The position numbers and the translations under genes are program-made. Shown here in pieces: positions 11,460 to 21,577 of a DNA stretch of 64,000 bases. Location of the stretch: assembly GCF_019279795.1 (NCBI RefSeq), contig NC_056733.1, positions 1,112,742,966-1,112,806,965 of the forward strand. Direction: 5' to 3'. The notes under the pieces are model-generated. The model ran no database searches. It was not told the DNA's origin and saw only the letters and a list, made by a program, of their open reading frames with translations. Every line of letters starts with the position of its first letter. Position 1 is the stretch's first letter. Source of the DNA: Protopterus annectens. Lineage: Eukaryota; Chordata; Ceratodontiformes; Protopteridae.

Positions 11460-12337
11460 CAGCTACAAACAAATGCAATCTGAGGGTCATGCTGTTCAAC
11501 ACTAGAAGTCTAAATCTCAAAATGCACTCACATGGAGCACTCCTTAAAATGGAGAACATCGACATTTGTGCTGTAACAGAGACCTGGTTCAAGGCAAAAA
11601 AGCATCCCTGCACTACCAGGCTATAACTCATTCCACACCTTTTGGCCCCAGAACTTGGGCTGAAGCTCCAAATGCAGTGGTGTTTCCATATTCATAAAGG
11701 ATGCGCACAACTCCAGAGTAGTATCCCAACATAATGTATCTGAGATACTTCAGGTGCAGCTAACATTGGCTAAGACAGCGATTTAGGTTGTAGCCTACTA
11801 TAGGTCCACAATCATGTCCCAAGACTCACAGTCCACGTTCCTAAGCACCCTGGAGAATATTATCGTCCAACCTAACACTCTCATACTGGGTGACTTCAAC
11901 TACCCCTCCATTAACTGGGAAAACTACTCATGTACCAATACACTTGCCCAACATTTCCTGCAATTCATTAATTCCAATGCTCTGGACCAGCTCATTCTTA
12001 CACCCACTAGAGGTAGCAACATCCTTGACCTGGTCATTATTAACATGGGCGACTGTTGCTCTACACCAATAGTCAACTTCTCCCTGGTTAGAGCTGACCA
12101 CAATCTAATTACCTTGGAAATACACATCCCTCCCACCACCAGCACCCCCCTCAAAGGTAACCACCATGAAAAACTTCTCCAATGCTAACTTTGGGCTTCT
12201 AAAAACAGAGATGGCTATCTTCACGGCACCCATGCAAATGGAGTTCGGGTCTATATTATATCATCGAATGCTTAAAAAAGCAAACGCTGATTGATCGACC
12301 TAACTTAAGCGAAAGCTTACAATCTCAAACTGTCAGA

Positions 12338-12375
12338 TCAGCGATTTTTTTCCCAGGGAAAAAAAATCGCTGGTC
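12338..12375. repeat. Inverted repeat centred on CCCAGGG
   Basis: AGCGATTTTTTTCCC and GGGAAAAAAAATCGCT form a nearly perfect hairpin with essentially no loop; the arms differ by one T/A in run length. The sister element at 53692-53738 has the matching hairpin CAAATTTTTTCCC/GGGAAAAAATTTG. Confidence 0.85.
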
Positions 12376-12439
12376 CAAAACACATACACACAACACAAGC
12401 ACACCAAACAAACAGAAATCCACACACATACACCTAAAA

Positions 12440-12660
12440 TGTGATACCTAACCCTACACTAAACTATGCACACACCACTAACTACCCACTTACCTTAACC
12501 CAAACCCTAACCCTAAGGTCCATCACTATCGCACACTCACCTCACCCGCTCCCTAACCCTAACTCACTTAAATCCACCCTAACCCTCATGTCCACTCAAT
12601 CACACACACACCTAACCTGAGCCCTAACCCTAACTCACCTAAATCACCCTAACACTCACA
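12440..12660 (-). repeat. Telomere-like CCCTAA-rich internal array of F1
   Basis: CCCTAACCCTAA-type runs recur near 12495, 12550 and 12625, embedded in a diverged unit of roughly 65-80 bases (cacactcacctcacc...ctaaccctaactcac). On the minus strand this is TTAGGG-like and G-rich, and matches the plus-strand array of the element at 53197-53820. It is too short and too interrupted to be a telomere. Confidence 0.7.
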
Positions 12661-14163
12661 TCCACACAATCGCACATTTACCTGAATCCGACCGGTAACT
12701 TTCCACCATAACACTGAAAATACCGAAGCAACAGAAACGGACAACCAAATTCTTTCCCTAGGAAAAAATTTGAGTTTCTGCTGCTTCGATATTTTGCAGT
12801 TTCACGAAAATAAGTTTGATCAATCAGTGTTCGCTTTTTTAAGCATTCGAGGATATAATATAGACCCTGGAGATCAGTTGCATGACAGCCAAATCATACA
12901 CCAATGCACTGTACGAACATGTACACAAATGCATGGATCTTGCCATACCCAACAGAACCAACATGCTCTCCTCCAAAAAAAAAGGAAGCCAATCTGGTGG
13001 CCCCTGCCATAAACAAACTCTACAATATAAGGAGGAAACTGATGTGGAATAAGGTGAAGTCCCAAGAGTGGAAAAACTCCCTAATCAGCCTTAAAAAGTT
13101 GAGTTCCCTCATCAAATCCTCTAAAGCTAGCTATGAAAGCAGAATTGCAGCAGATAGTAAAGACAACCACAAGACCTTCTGTAGTTATGTAAAGAATCTC
13201 CACCGCAATACCCAGATTTGCTCTGAGCTACCGCATAATGGTACCTCCTATACCGAGCCAACAGATATTGCCAATATACTGGCCGACAGATTCAGTGCCA
13301 GCTTTACCCCTCTCTCCACCCCAAAGGGACCAGCCACAATACCAGTAGATTGCCTGGCACCTAGTATTACTGCTGCATAAGTTAAAACAGCACTGTCCAA
13401 GGCCAAGAATACAGCTTCTATGGGACCTGACAATATCCCTGGATGTGTTCAACATGAACTACAGAGTGAACAGCCATCTCACCTGTGTGTCCTGTTCAAT
13501 CACACCCTCACCTCAGGGTTTGTCCCTACCAAATGGCGCACTGCTACAGTCATCACTCTCCACAAAGGAGGAGGGACTACAGACCCTGGGAACTATCGCC
13601 CCATTAGCCTGATGAATCTGATATACAAAGCTATGGAATGCATCATCATGGACCTAATAAACAAGGATGTAGGGAATCTCCAAACCCTGGATCCCACACA
13701 GTTTGGTTTTGTGAAGGGTAGATCATGCCTGCTCAACTTGGTCGACTTCTTTGAGTCAGTCTTAAACACTTGTCCTATATGGACAGACTCAAAAAACTCC
13801 AACTATTCTCTGTCTCATATCACCTACTTAGAGGCGATCTCTGCTAGACTTACAAAGCCAGTGTCTGACCCAGCTCTGTTAGAAATGCAACATCTAAAGA
13901 AATCCCAATCCCTCCACACCACACCTTCCAGAGACCTCAACCTCATTACCACAATCAACAGAACATGCTGGAGGGATACATTCATAACCCAGATACTGCC
14001 CATGCTATGGAATAGACTTCCCATACATGTCAAGCAGAGCACCTCACTGGTCCTCTTCAAGAGAAATCTTGATGAGTGGATGGGAAATCGAAAATTCACC
14101 CCCAGGGTCACTCCAGTGGCTCTACTCAACATAGGCACTGAGAACTATGGTTGGGTGGCATGA

Positions 14164-14240
14164 TGCCAGGGTAATCCTATGGGCTAGGCTTGTAAAGGCC
14201 CCATGGCCATTAGCCTAGTACACACCTATGAACCTATGAA
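14164..14240 (+). repeat. CR1 3' terminus with octamer repeats
   Basis: GGCTAGGCTTGTAAAGGCCC and ATTAGCCTAGTAC lead into CCTATGAACCTATGAAC, two CTATGAAC octamers. The same 3' UTR ends copy 2 at 27335 and, reversed, copy 3 at 34625. Octameric 3' ends are a CR1 hallmark. Confidence 0.85.
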
Positions 14241-14244
14241 CATC

Positions 14245-14600
14245 AATTATATGGTGGAAACCTGAAAATTCCTGAAGAGTAATTTAACTGTATGAGTTTT
14301 GAATATGATTATAGTCCACCTGTCTTAGGTATCTGTAATCTTCATTATTTTAAGCCATCCAAATGAACTGTGCACTAAAATAACCTCTCTTTTTAGCAGA
14401 CTTACATATACATGCAGTGCTCCATCCATTGCATGGTGTAAGAAGACATGACTTTTCTTTTCCTTTAATTTTCATTTGTTGTAAGCACAGCACCTTTGCA
14501 TCAATATGTTTTATATATTTGAATATAGCTTTCATTTTGCATGGTATAGACTTAATGACATAAACACTGTACGATAATTACATTTAATAGAGAACCTTTC
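14245..14600 (-). pseudogene. L1-clade ORF2 relic, endonuclease N-terminal half
   Basis: On the minus strand the ORF around 14350-14535 reads AIFKYIKHIDAKVLCLQQ, matching the start of L1 endonucleases (K-R-x-I-x-x-Y-L-K ... D-I-x-C-L-Q-E). It continues with AKKRGYFSAQFIW, like the KKRGVAI segment. Towards 14245 it becomes ITLQEF-like, where L1 has the ITLVNIYAP segment. The protein would continue exactly at 8328 (SVVEHKHN...VVLG). The two halves therefore bracket the CR1 insertion. Confidence 0.7.
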
Positions 14601-15480
14601 CTCCATAGGTTCACCAATAATTGTTCTTTGTGTAATTAATACTTACACTGTACATTAACAAGTATACTACCATACAATTCGCTGGATATTGATAAAAAGA
14701 AGATACAAAATACAAAAAAAGACCTCTTGTCTTTGACTATTCTGTCTCTGGCCTGTCATACTGGTCACTACATTCATGTTAACCATAAAAAAAATGTATC
14801 CAAAGAAGAAATATAGTCATTTAATATCAGCTGGATGACATCTTAGCTTTATATGCAGAAATTAATTAATCATTGTTTATTATAACCAATACATTTGATT
14901 AAACAGATCAATAATTTTTAATTATAACCAATTCATCTGATTAAACTATATCAACTTGGGTCTTCTTCTTATGTTGTTGCCCTCTGGAGTGCGGGAGAGT
15001 ATGGAGAAAAGAAAACACCTTTTTATCTTTTCTCACAAGTGTACAACTTTGTTTCAGCATGCTATTATAATAAGTCACAAACAGTGACAGAGGTCCCGTC
15101 ATCATATTCAAGAAAATACTGGTAAGTCACCAAATCATGCAAGGGAGTGAACAGATTTATCTACACTCAGACAGATGTCCATAGTACATGAACACCATAA
15201 CATTTAGTGACTCAATTTTCACTGTTATAAATTCTCACAAACTCTTTTATGGTTTATAAATCAAACTCACAAAAAAAATCTTATTATAACACAATGCATA
15301 TATCAGAGTGTGTGCATACGTTTTCAACTGGTATAAGAGTGATAAATTGTTTGCATCACCAAGCAGATTGTTTAAAAAAACACAATGGAAAAAGTAAAGT
15401 CTATATTCATAACAGAATATATTATAGGGGAAGTAAACAAAAGTCCTTTCTTCCTTAACATTCATCTGCAGCTTCCATGA
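14600..15480. other. No gene recognised; possible L1 ORF1-ORF2 spacer
   Basis: AT-rich sequence without a credible frame on either strand. Its position between the L1 endonuclease start and the ORF1-like relic suggests decayed L1 sequence or a further insertion. I see no defining motif. Confidence 0.4.
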
Positions 15481-15779
15481 TTGAGCATAGATAAGAATTA
15501 TGCAGAACCCCTTATTTCACCTCAGTCTCCCTCAGAAGGCAGGAGAGAGATGCCTTCCATATCATACAAAGTTGAAGGATTTGAATTTGTTGCATCATCC
15601 CCAGGAAGCCTGAATCATTTCTACTTTGGATATTTCAATTTCAGGATAAAAAATGTCCATAACCACAGGCAAGTGACCTCCTAACCACACTGATGCTGCT
15701 AAGGGGGAATACTCATTGGTAGTAGTAACTGGACTAGAGGAATAGGGTTTGAATTCCTTCACTCTCTAAGAGAATGCTG

Positions 15780-16420
15780 CTTTTCTGATTTTTCTTCTTG
15801 TGGCCCATCTGTTCTTTAATTTGGGATGGAATATTAGATTTTGCTCCTTTTTTAGTTATACTTATGGATTGGATTAACTTTTCCACATCTATAGACCTGA
15901 AGCTATTAATCTGCCTCCTTTGAAAATATATAGTTGTGGTGGGAATTTTAGTTGGACTGTATACCCTTTATCTTTTAAGAAAGATAAATATGGCACCAAT
16001 GCTTTGATTTTAAAATGATTGTGGTACTATCATCAAGAAACATACGCATCTGTACTCTCACTTTTTTTAGCTCAGCACTAAACAACCTAGCTCTGTTAAG
16101 GATGCTCTTCCAGTCTAAGTTATTGAAGCATTTGCAAACAAAGTTTTCTCTGATATTTATTGTGTCTTTTTCTGGGAGTAATTCTGTGAGCCCTTCCAAT
16201 GATTGGGCTGTATTCCTCTCCTACAGTTTCTATAGCTCTGGTGTGATTAAACTTCTGGAATCACTACCTTCCAAATTCTCAGGTAAGCCCAGTATATGCA
16301 TATTATTTCTCCTGGCTCTATTTTCTGCATCATGCATCTTGTTGTCTGCATTCAAACATGTAGTAGCCATACAGCTCTTACCTGAAGTCGATGTATACTA
16401 TCTTTATTTTGACTAATATC
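15780..16420 (-). pseudogene. L1 ORF1-like relic (coiled coil end plus RRM-like domain)
   Basis: Read on the minus strand, the region near 16310 gives ENRARRNNMHILGLPE. This is the junction between coiled coil and RRM seen in L1 ORF1 proteins (typically ENRSRRNNIRI-GLPE). Downstream come LLPEKDTINIRENF near 16160, a basic FSAELKKVRVQMRMFLDD stretch near 16050 and ILKSKHW near 16010, which fit the RNA-binding core and the start of the C-terminal domain. Stops and frame shifts are present throughout. Sequence up to 16880 on the same strand (including NKSRKRSETQEKSEF near 16840) could be the N-terminus. Same strand and order as the ORF2 pieces make it part of the same old L1 element. Confidence 0.6.
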
Positions 16421-16889
16421 TAGGACATGGAGACGATCAGGAATGACTGCCGATGATTTAGTTGTGCATCATGGTGTGTAGTGGTACATTTTATATACAC
16501 AACGTCCACCTCTGAGGTTTGAAACATTCTTGTTAACATTTCCATTGTCTCTTATACTTTTGATGTCCCCTTCTGGGTTGCTTGAGGCTTTGACCAATCT
16601 TCACTCTAGTATAGTGGCTTCAACACCCTGCAAAGGTAGCCAGAAATGTCGAGACCCACTAGAGTGAGTCCCAAAATATGGAGACTGAAAGGCCAAAAGA
16701 TCTGAGTTGCATACACTAAGTCCAAGATGCTATTTATCAGAATATTCCCTTTTCTCCAAGGTATGGTGATCTCGGAATTGGTATATATAACTCTGGGGTG
16801 GGGTGGTTAAGAAGAAGTGCACTTTTCAGAATTCACTCTTCTCCTGTGTTTCTGATCTTTTTCTGGACTTGTTAGAATTCAGCATTTCA

Positions 16890-17180
16890 AGTGCTGACAT
16901 TTCAATAGGGAGCCCATGCAAATATGAAATGATTCTTAGATTTTGATAGGATGGGGTAGTAATGACCATTTAAAAAAATGTCCAGTACACACACAGAACT
17001 AACTGGCCCCAATTCAGATACAAGTGATGTTGTCATGGCCTTAGCTAGCCTCTTTTTACCACTTTTCCATACAGGCTGCAATGTAACTGAATAAATAAAT
17101 AAATAAATAAAAAGAAAAAATATTGAAAGGCGGAACCATTCCACACTGAAACATATACAACAGTCTAGGGGCTATGAACT
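16890..17180. other. Unclassified DNA with an AATA-repeat tail
   Basis: At 17089-17111 AATAAATAAATAAATAAATAA follows GGCTGCAATGTAACTG. This looks like the 3' end of a plus-strand SINE or LINE fragment, but the body (from about 17035 or earlier) matches nothing I recognise. Confidence 0.45.
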
Positions 17181-18670
17181 GCATTACTATTTATTTGATT
17201 CTTGTTTATTTATTTGTTTATTTATTGAATTTGTTAAGCACACTTGGGCATTGCTTAGTGCTGCTCTATTTCATTCTTAGCATGGAAGCATACAGATAAA
17301 CCTTATTTATGTGGCACAATGAATAGATGTTCTCATACATAATATCTATAGTGAATAACAAATGTGTCTAGTTATGTATGGATTTACAAGAGGCAGCAGA
17401 AAGAAGGAGATGAAATGGTGGCAATCAGTGTGCTGTATGCTATCTCTGTGAAGACAGAGGCAGCAGCAGTTTTGTAGAGATAAGTCACAATCAGGGGCAC
17501 AATAGAGTAGTTGAGGCAGAACACAAAACCCATAGGTTGATGCAGGTTATGTCTCCAGCCTGAAAACAGTTACAGCTTGCCTTCATGATAAGATGAGCTT
17601 TTAAATGGGAGCAAAACAGTGAATACTAAGAGATGCTTGTAAGATGGGAAGGGGTGATTCCCAAATTTTGGGAGCAGAGACAGAGAAGCTATAGTTAGTG
17701 CAGTATAATTTTGCCACTTGGTTCTCAACAATGTATGAAAGTAGGATTGACTTCTGATGTTGCAACCAGTTTTTTTAAGTAGTTTTGCTGCTAAGGGACA
17801 GAAGGTGCTGGACTAAAACAGTTTACAGCTATGTGAATCTAGAAGGAGATCGGCTCTTTATTTGATGGCTTAAAATGTACCATTTTCAACAGTTAAAAAG
17901 TGGTATTCACACCTTGAGGAGAGAGTGATACCTCCACATTTTGTTGACTAGGGTCTGAACAGATTTGGTATTTGTTATGGAAAATCAGCAATAATGGGTT
18001 AGCCATATTCCAGTCACGTAAGATTCCTTTGCTCTTCTTGCATAGGGGATTCAATGCAATATTTCCCTGGCCCAGAATAAAAGGTAGCTAATTTTAGTCC
18101 TTGTTTTCTTCTATGGAAAAGCAAAAGTTGAGGTATGAGTCAAACCAGAGTCCAATGTCGATAGGCTGATTGTTAATATCTTTGATTTGAAGTGGTATAC
18201 AGATTGCAGAAAGTTTTTGCTTTGTCACAAAGATAATGGTTTTGCTTTTGATATATCGAGAAGCAGAATTTTTTTATCTTGCCAGCCCATTAATAATAGG
18301 AGTCCATATGGAGACTGTACTGCAGTGTGGGACTGGTGTGGTAAACGACTGTGTCTTCAGGATAGAGTAGCATAGACAAATGTGACAGGTCATGAGGAAG
18401 TTTGTTAATGAAAACATCAACTTGCAAAGGGGCTACTGTTAAACATTGGGATACTACCTTGGATAAGGATGAATTTGTGGTGGTCATCCAAACTATTTTC
18501 AAGCAGAAGTAATGATTAGCTAGACAAGTCTCAAACCATAGTGTTACTTCACAGCTAATGCCAATCTTGAACAAATGGTTGATCAGAGAGAGAGGTGATC
18601 TACAAGGACAAATGCTTTTGTGCGGTCAATAAAATAGTTACCCCTTGTCCATATTTTGCAGTATTTCATC
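17180..18670 (-). pseudogene. L2-like LINE copy B, 5'-truncated RT
   Basis: The minus-strand frame 18290-18574 reads FKIGISCEVTLWFETCLAN, then VFINKLPHDLSHLSMLLY and PEDTVVYHTS. These correspond to the L2/Jockey-type segments L-x-x-x-G-I-S-x-x-x-x-x-W-F-x-S-Y-L, FINDLP and the catalytic YADDT, here changed to YPEDT. DRTKAFVLVDHL near 18620 precedes it and matches the D-x-x-K-A-F-D-x-V-D-H box. The 3' end is probably at about 17200, where minus-strand sequence ends in GCTTAACAAATTCAATAAAT repeats. It abuts the 3' tail of copy A at 18680. Confidence 0.65.
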
Positions 18671-18679
18671 CGCTAGATT

Positions 18680-18815
18680 TTATTATGTATGTATTTATTT
18701 ATTTATTTATTCATTTTGCTTTTATTTTGTTTTTGTTTACCAGGATTGTCTGACTGGGTTTAGTTGAAACCCTCTTTTCAGAAGTGGCCTGGGGAGAAAA
18801 GCTCCAACATATTAC
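18680..18815 (-). repeat. L2-like 3' tail with AATA repeats
   Basis: Minus-strand GGAGCTTTTCTCCCCAGGCC, then CAGTCAGACAATCCTGGTAA and an AAATAAATAAATAAAT terminus at about 18687-18706. The sequence recurs at 29458-29590, 55495-55605 and in the SINE at 6205-6485. Confidence 0.8.
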
Positions 18816-21301
18816 AAACATTTTTAAATAGACATTCAGTAATATGCATGAACAGGCATTAAGCTGCATACATTAACAATTGCACATACATTTGCTAATA
18901 AGATTACATTCATATGAAATAAATGCAACTGTTACAGTATAAAAGATACTTATGCATTAGTAGATCTTGAACACTGAACATTTGAAGAGTTGCGTTAGTG
19001 AGTTTTTCAGACAAAAAAAAATATTATGTGATTAGTGCTTAGAAATTCAAAGAAATGGATGTGAGGGGAATGAAGAAAAATTTTATATTGTTGATAAGAG
19101 GTGGGATAAAAAGCAGTTTCATAGATAATTATATATTCTGTCTACCATAAGGTTTATATTACAAATATACAGGGGGAAGTGAGTAGTGCTACAAAACTAT
19201 GATTATAGCTGAGAGATGCTAACTAAAGCTATAAAACTATGTGTATAGCTGAGAGATGCTAAGTAAAACTATAAAACTAATGCATATGGCCAGGAGATGT
19301 TAATAAATCTGTTCAGATACTAGTGAGGACTGTTGTGGGGTCTAGAATGAAGAGAAATGGTTTGATATGCCAAGCTGAAGTTAACAGTGGAATTTATATT
19401 GTAAATTTGACTATTTGGCTATTTTATTACAACATTGCTCAAGTTTGCACAAGTGTGAGACTTGAAGATTAATGAAGATTAGGGCTGCATAGAGGAGAGA
19501 TGGTAGTAAGAAAGAAGAAGCTATACATCTTCAGGTTATATCAGTGAGATACGTTTTTATTCTGTATAATTTGCCTAATTTTTTATGAGTTTATTAACTA
19601 CATATGATACATGGTGGTCAAATTTCAACTGATCATCTGTGATGACACCCAATAATTCTGTATGGTTTACTTGTTCTAAAATGGTGTTGCTGGCAGAGAT
19701 GATAGTGAATAGGGTTCCGGCAGAGATCTGTTTTGGGGTGATGAGCAGTAATTAAGTTTTGTTTAGGGTTTAGTAGTAGTCGTTAATTATTTAGCCAAGT
19801 TTCAGTCAATAGTAATAAGTATTGCTGTGTAAGGTCTTGGAATTTAGAGAGAGAGATATGGAACAGCAGATTAGAGTCAAGTCACTAATATGTTGAACAA
19901 AGCAGGAGTTGTGCAGTGATGAGGATGGAGGCCATGTTGGGTTGAAGAGAGAAGCTGTTTATCTGTTAGATAGTTGAAAAGTTGTATATGAATACATTTT
20001 TCTAATATTTGTGATAAGGGAGATAAAATGTCAATTAGCCTATAAGTTAAAAGATTTGTATTGATTCTACCCTTGTGCAGTTGATTAATGAATATTACTT
20101 TCCATATAAAGAGGACTTTATTTTCAGATATGAATCAGTGTATCAGAATTAAGACTGAATATGCAGTAGCTGCAGCTGCTAATTTAAAATGTTCTCCAGG
20201 TAGATTGCCAAGGGCAGTTTCAGTAAGCTTTAATTAGTACGTTTTTTGATGGTACAGTATCTCTGGGAACTGGTTGGAAGGAGGAATGATGGAGATCATT
20301 TGACTGAGTAGGGACGTCAAGAGCTTGGTTAGTCACCTGATTGCTTAATGAGTGTACTGTCTGTATGAAGTGGATATTGAATTGGATGGCAATGGTATCA
20401 TTTTGTTTCTGTGTGTTTGCTTTTGACTGTGCAGCTTTTCAGAGATTTAACAGAATATTGACAGAGGCCCAGTACAATTTTAGACTATTAGTGTGCATGT
20501 TTTGATTGGTTGAGTAACTGTTTTTCTTATCTTTGCTGATAAGTTGTTTTGTTAGCTTTCCTTAGATGTCTATATGCCAGTAAAGTAGGAGCTGTTTATT
20601 TATTTATTTATTTAGTTATTTTGGCCAGACCATCTGTGCTTTGTCTCTTTGTTTCATGTCTTGTTTAGTTGCTAAGAATAGCCATTAGGTAGGGTTGACT
20701 TAGTCTACTTTACTCTCTGGGGGGCTAGTATGTGTTTAGATTTTATTGAACTTAGAGACAGCATTGTCTATGAGGAAGAGTCGTTACTGACTCTCAGTTA
20801 AGGAAATGTAGTGTATTAATAAAAGTCTCCTCATGAAAAGAAGTAAGTATTCTTAGCAGGCTATAATGATATGTTTTGGGGCTGTTGCTTTGGTACCTCA
20901 TGGTGTTGATTGGTAAGTGATCATTTGGAGAGGATGTTAGGATCCAGTTGAAGGTTGATTGACAGGCTGTGGCTTTGTTATATCTAGTTGATGGGATTCA
21001 CTTCATAATCTCAAAATACTGAAATCTCGAATTTCAGTTTTTTGAGACCATGAAATCGAGTCCACACAACACCGAAACACCAAAACCGTGAAGCCCAAAA
21101 CAGCGAAATTCAAAACACTTAAAACACAGCACACAGCAGACCACACATATACCACAACACCCACATCACAACATAAACAAACAAAACAACACACATCCAC
21201 AAACCAACAACACAAATAAGCAGGGGGGGAAAGCCCCCTTGCACCCCCTACTTATATATACTAACTCCAAGATTGCACAAACAGAAAACAAAAGCAAACA
21301 C

Positions 21302-21307
<6 letters not shown>

Positions 21308-21366
<59 letters not shown>
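21308..21366. repeat. (CA)n microsatellite inside F3
   Basis: About 29 uninterrupted CA units. The open frames across it are artefacts of the repeat. Confidence 0.95.
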
Positions 21367-21367
<1 letters not shown>

Positions 21368-21535
21368 TCTACAGTCCCTCTCACACACATCACACATATC
21401 AGCACACTCACATACACTCAAACTCCCACCCAAAATCCTTACAAAACACTCACTTACCTGACATAACACCTAAATCCACACATGGCACCGCACACCATGC
21501 ACATACAATCCCGGACAATACATAGCATAAAGCCA

Positions 21536-21577
21536 TAACCGCAAATTTGAGAGATTCAAATTTGCGGTTATGCACTT
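21536..21577. repeat. Perfect 17-bp hairpin in F3
   Basis: CATAACCGCAAATTTGA and its exact complement are separated by a few bases. It occupies the same subterminal position as the CCCWGGG-centred hairpins of the other two elements. Confidence 0.85.

Larger units (their letters stand above)
12247..12867 (+). mobile_element. Hairpin-rich non-autonomous DNA transposon F1 (MULE-like)
   Basis: The left end GGGTCTATATTATATC pairs exactly with the right end GATATAATATAGACCC. Pairing continues inwards through TCGAATGCTTAAAAAAGC and CTGATTGATC for about 50 bases. The flanks TGGAGTTC (12239-12246) and TGGAGATC (12868-12875) look like an 8-bp target-site duplication with one mismatch. Two inner hairpins lie at 12338-12375 (centre CCCAGGG) and 12723-12790 (centre CCCTAGG). 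Between them is C-rich DNA with CCCTAACCCTAA motifs. There is no ORF of transposase size, so it is non-autonomous. Splitting the CR1 reading confirms that it is an insertion. GGG termini and 8-10 bp duplications suggest MuDR/MULE mobilisation, but this is inference. Confidence 0.8.
11480..14163 (+). pseudogene. CR1 ORF2, interrupted and internally deleted
   Basis: The endonuclease begins with VMLFNTRSLNLKMHS near 11490 and includes CAVTETWF and LILGDFNYPSINWENY near 11880, then the ADHNLIT end near 12095. A DNA transposon (12247-12867) sits in the endonuclease-RT linker. RT resumes with NYRPISLMNLIYKAME near 13590 and TQFGFVKGRSCLLNL near 13695. It then jumps from FFESV directly to the thumb-like LEAISARLTKP region near 13830. 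Compared with copy 2, about 780-800 bases are missing, including the PQGSVLGP block and the catalytic FADD, so the copy cannot make active RT. The C-terminal thumb and tail to 14163 are in one frame. Confidence 0.82.
8330..14240 (+). mobile_element. CR1 LINE copy 1, inserted in L1 relic
   Basis: A plus-strand CR1 with an unusually long 5' UTR (8330-10450), ORF1 with zinc-finger and esterase parts (10453-11459), ORF2 pieces (11480-14163) and an octamer 3' end (about 14218-14240). The left edge is placed where L1 endonuclease sequence stops (8328) and the right edge where it resumes (about 14245). The element carries a 621-bp DNA transposon (12247-12867) and has lost about 0.8 kb of the RT core near 13765. 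CR1 elements usually lack clear target-site duplications, and none is obvious here. Confidence 0.85.

Noticed and set aside
12480..12660. Telomere or internal chromosome-fusion site
   Set aside because: The CCCTAA runs are short, interrupted and embedded in an element with terminal repeats and a second copy at 53197-53820, so they belong to a transposon.
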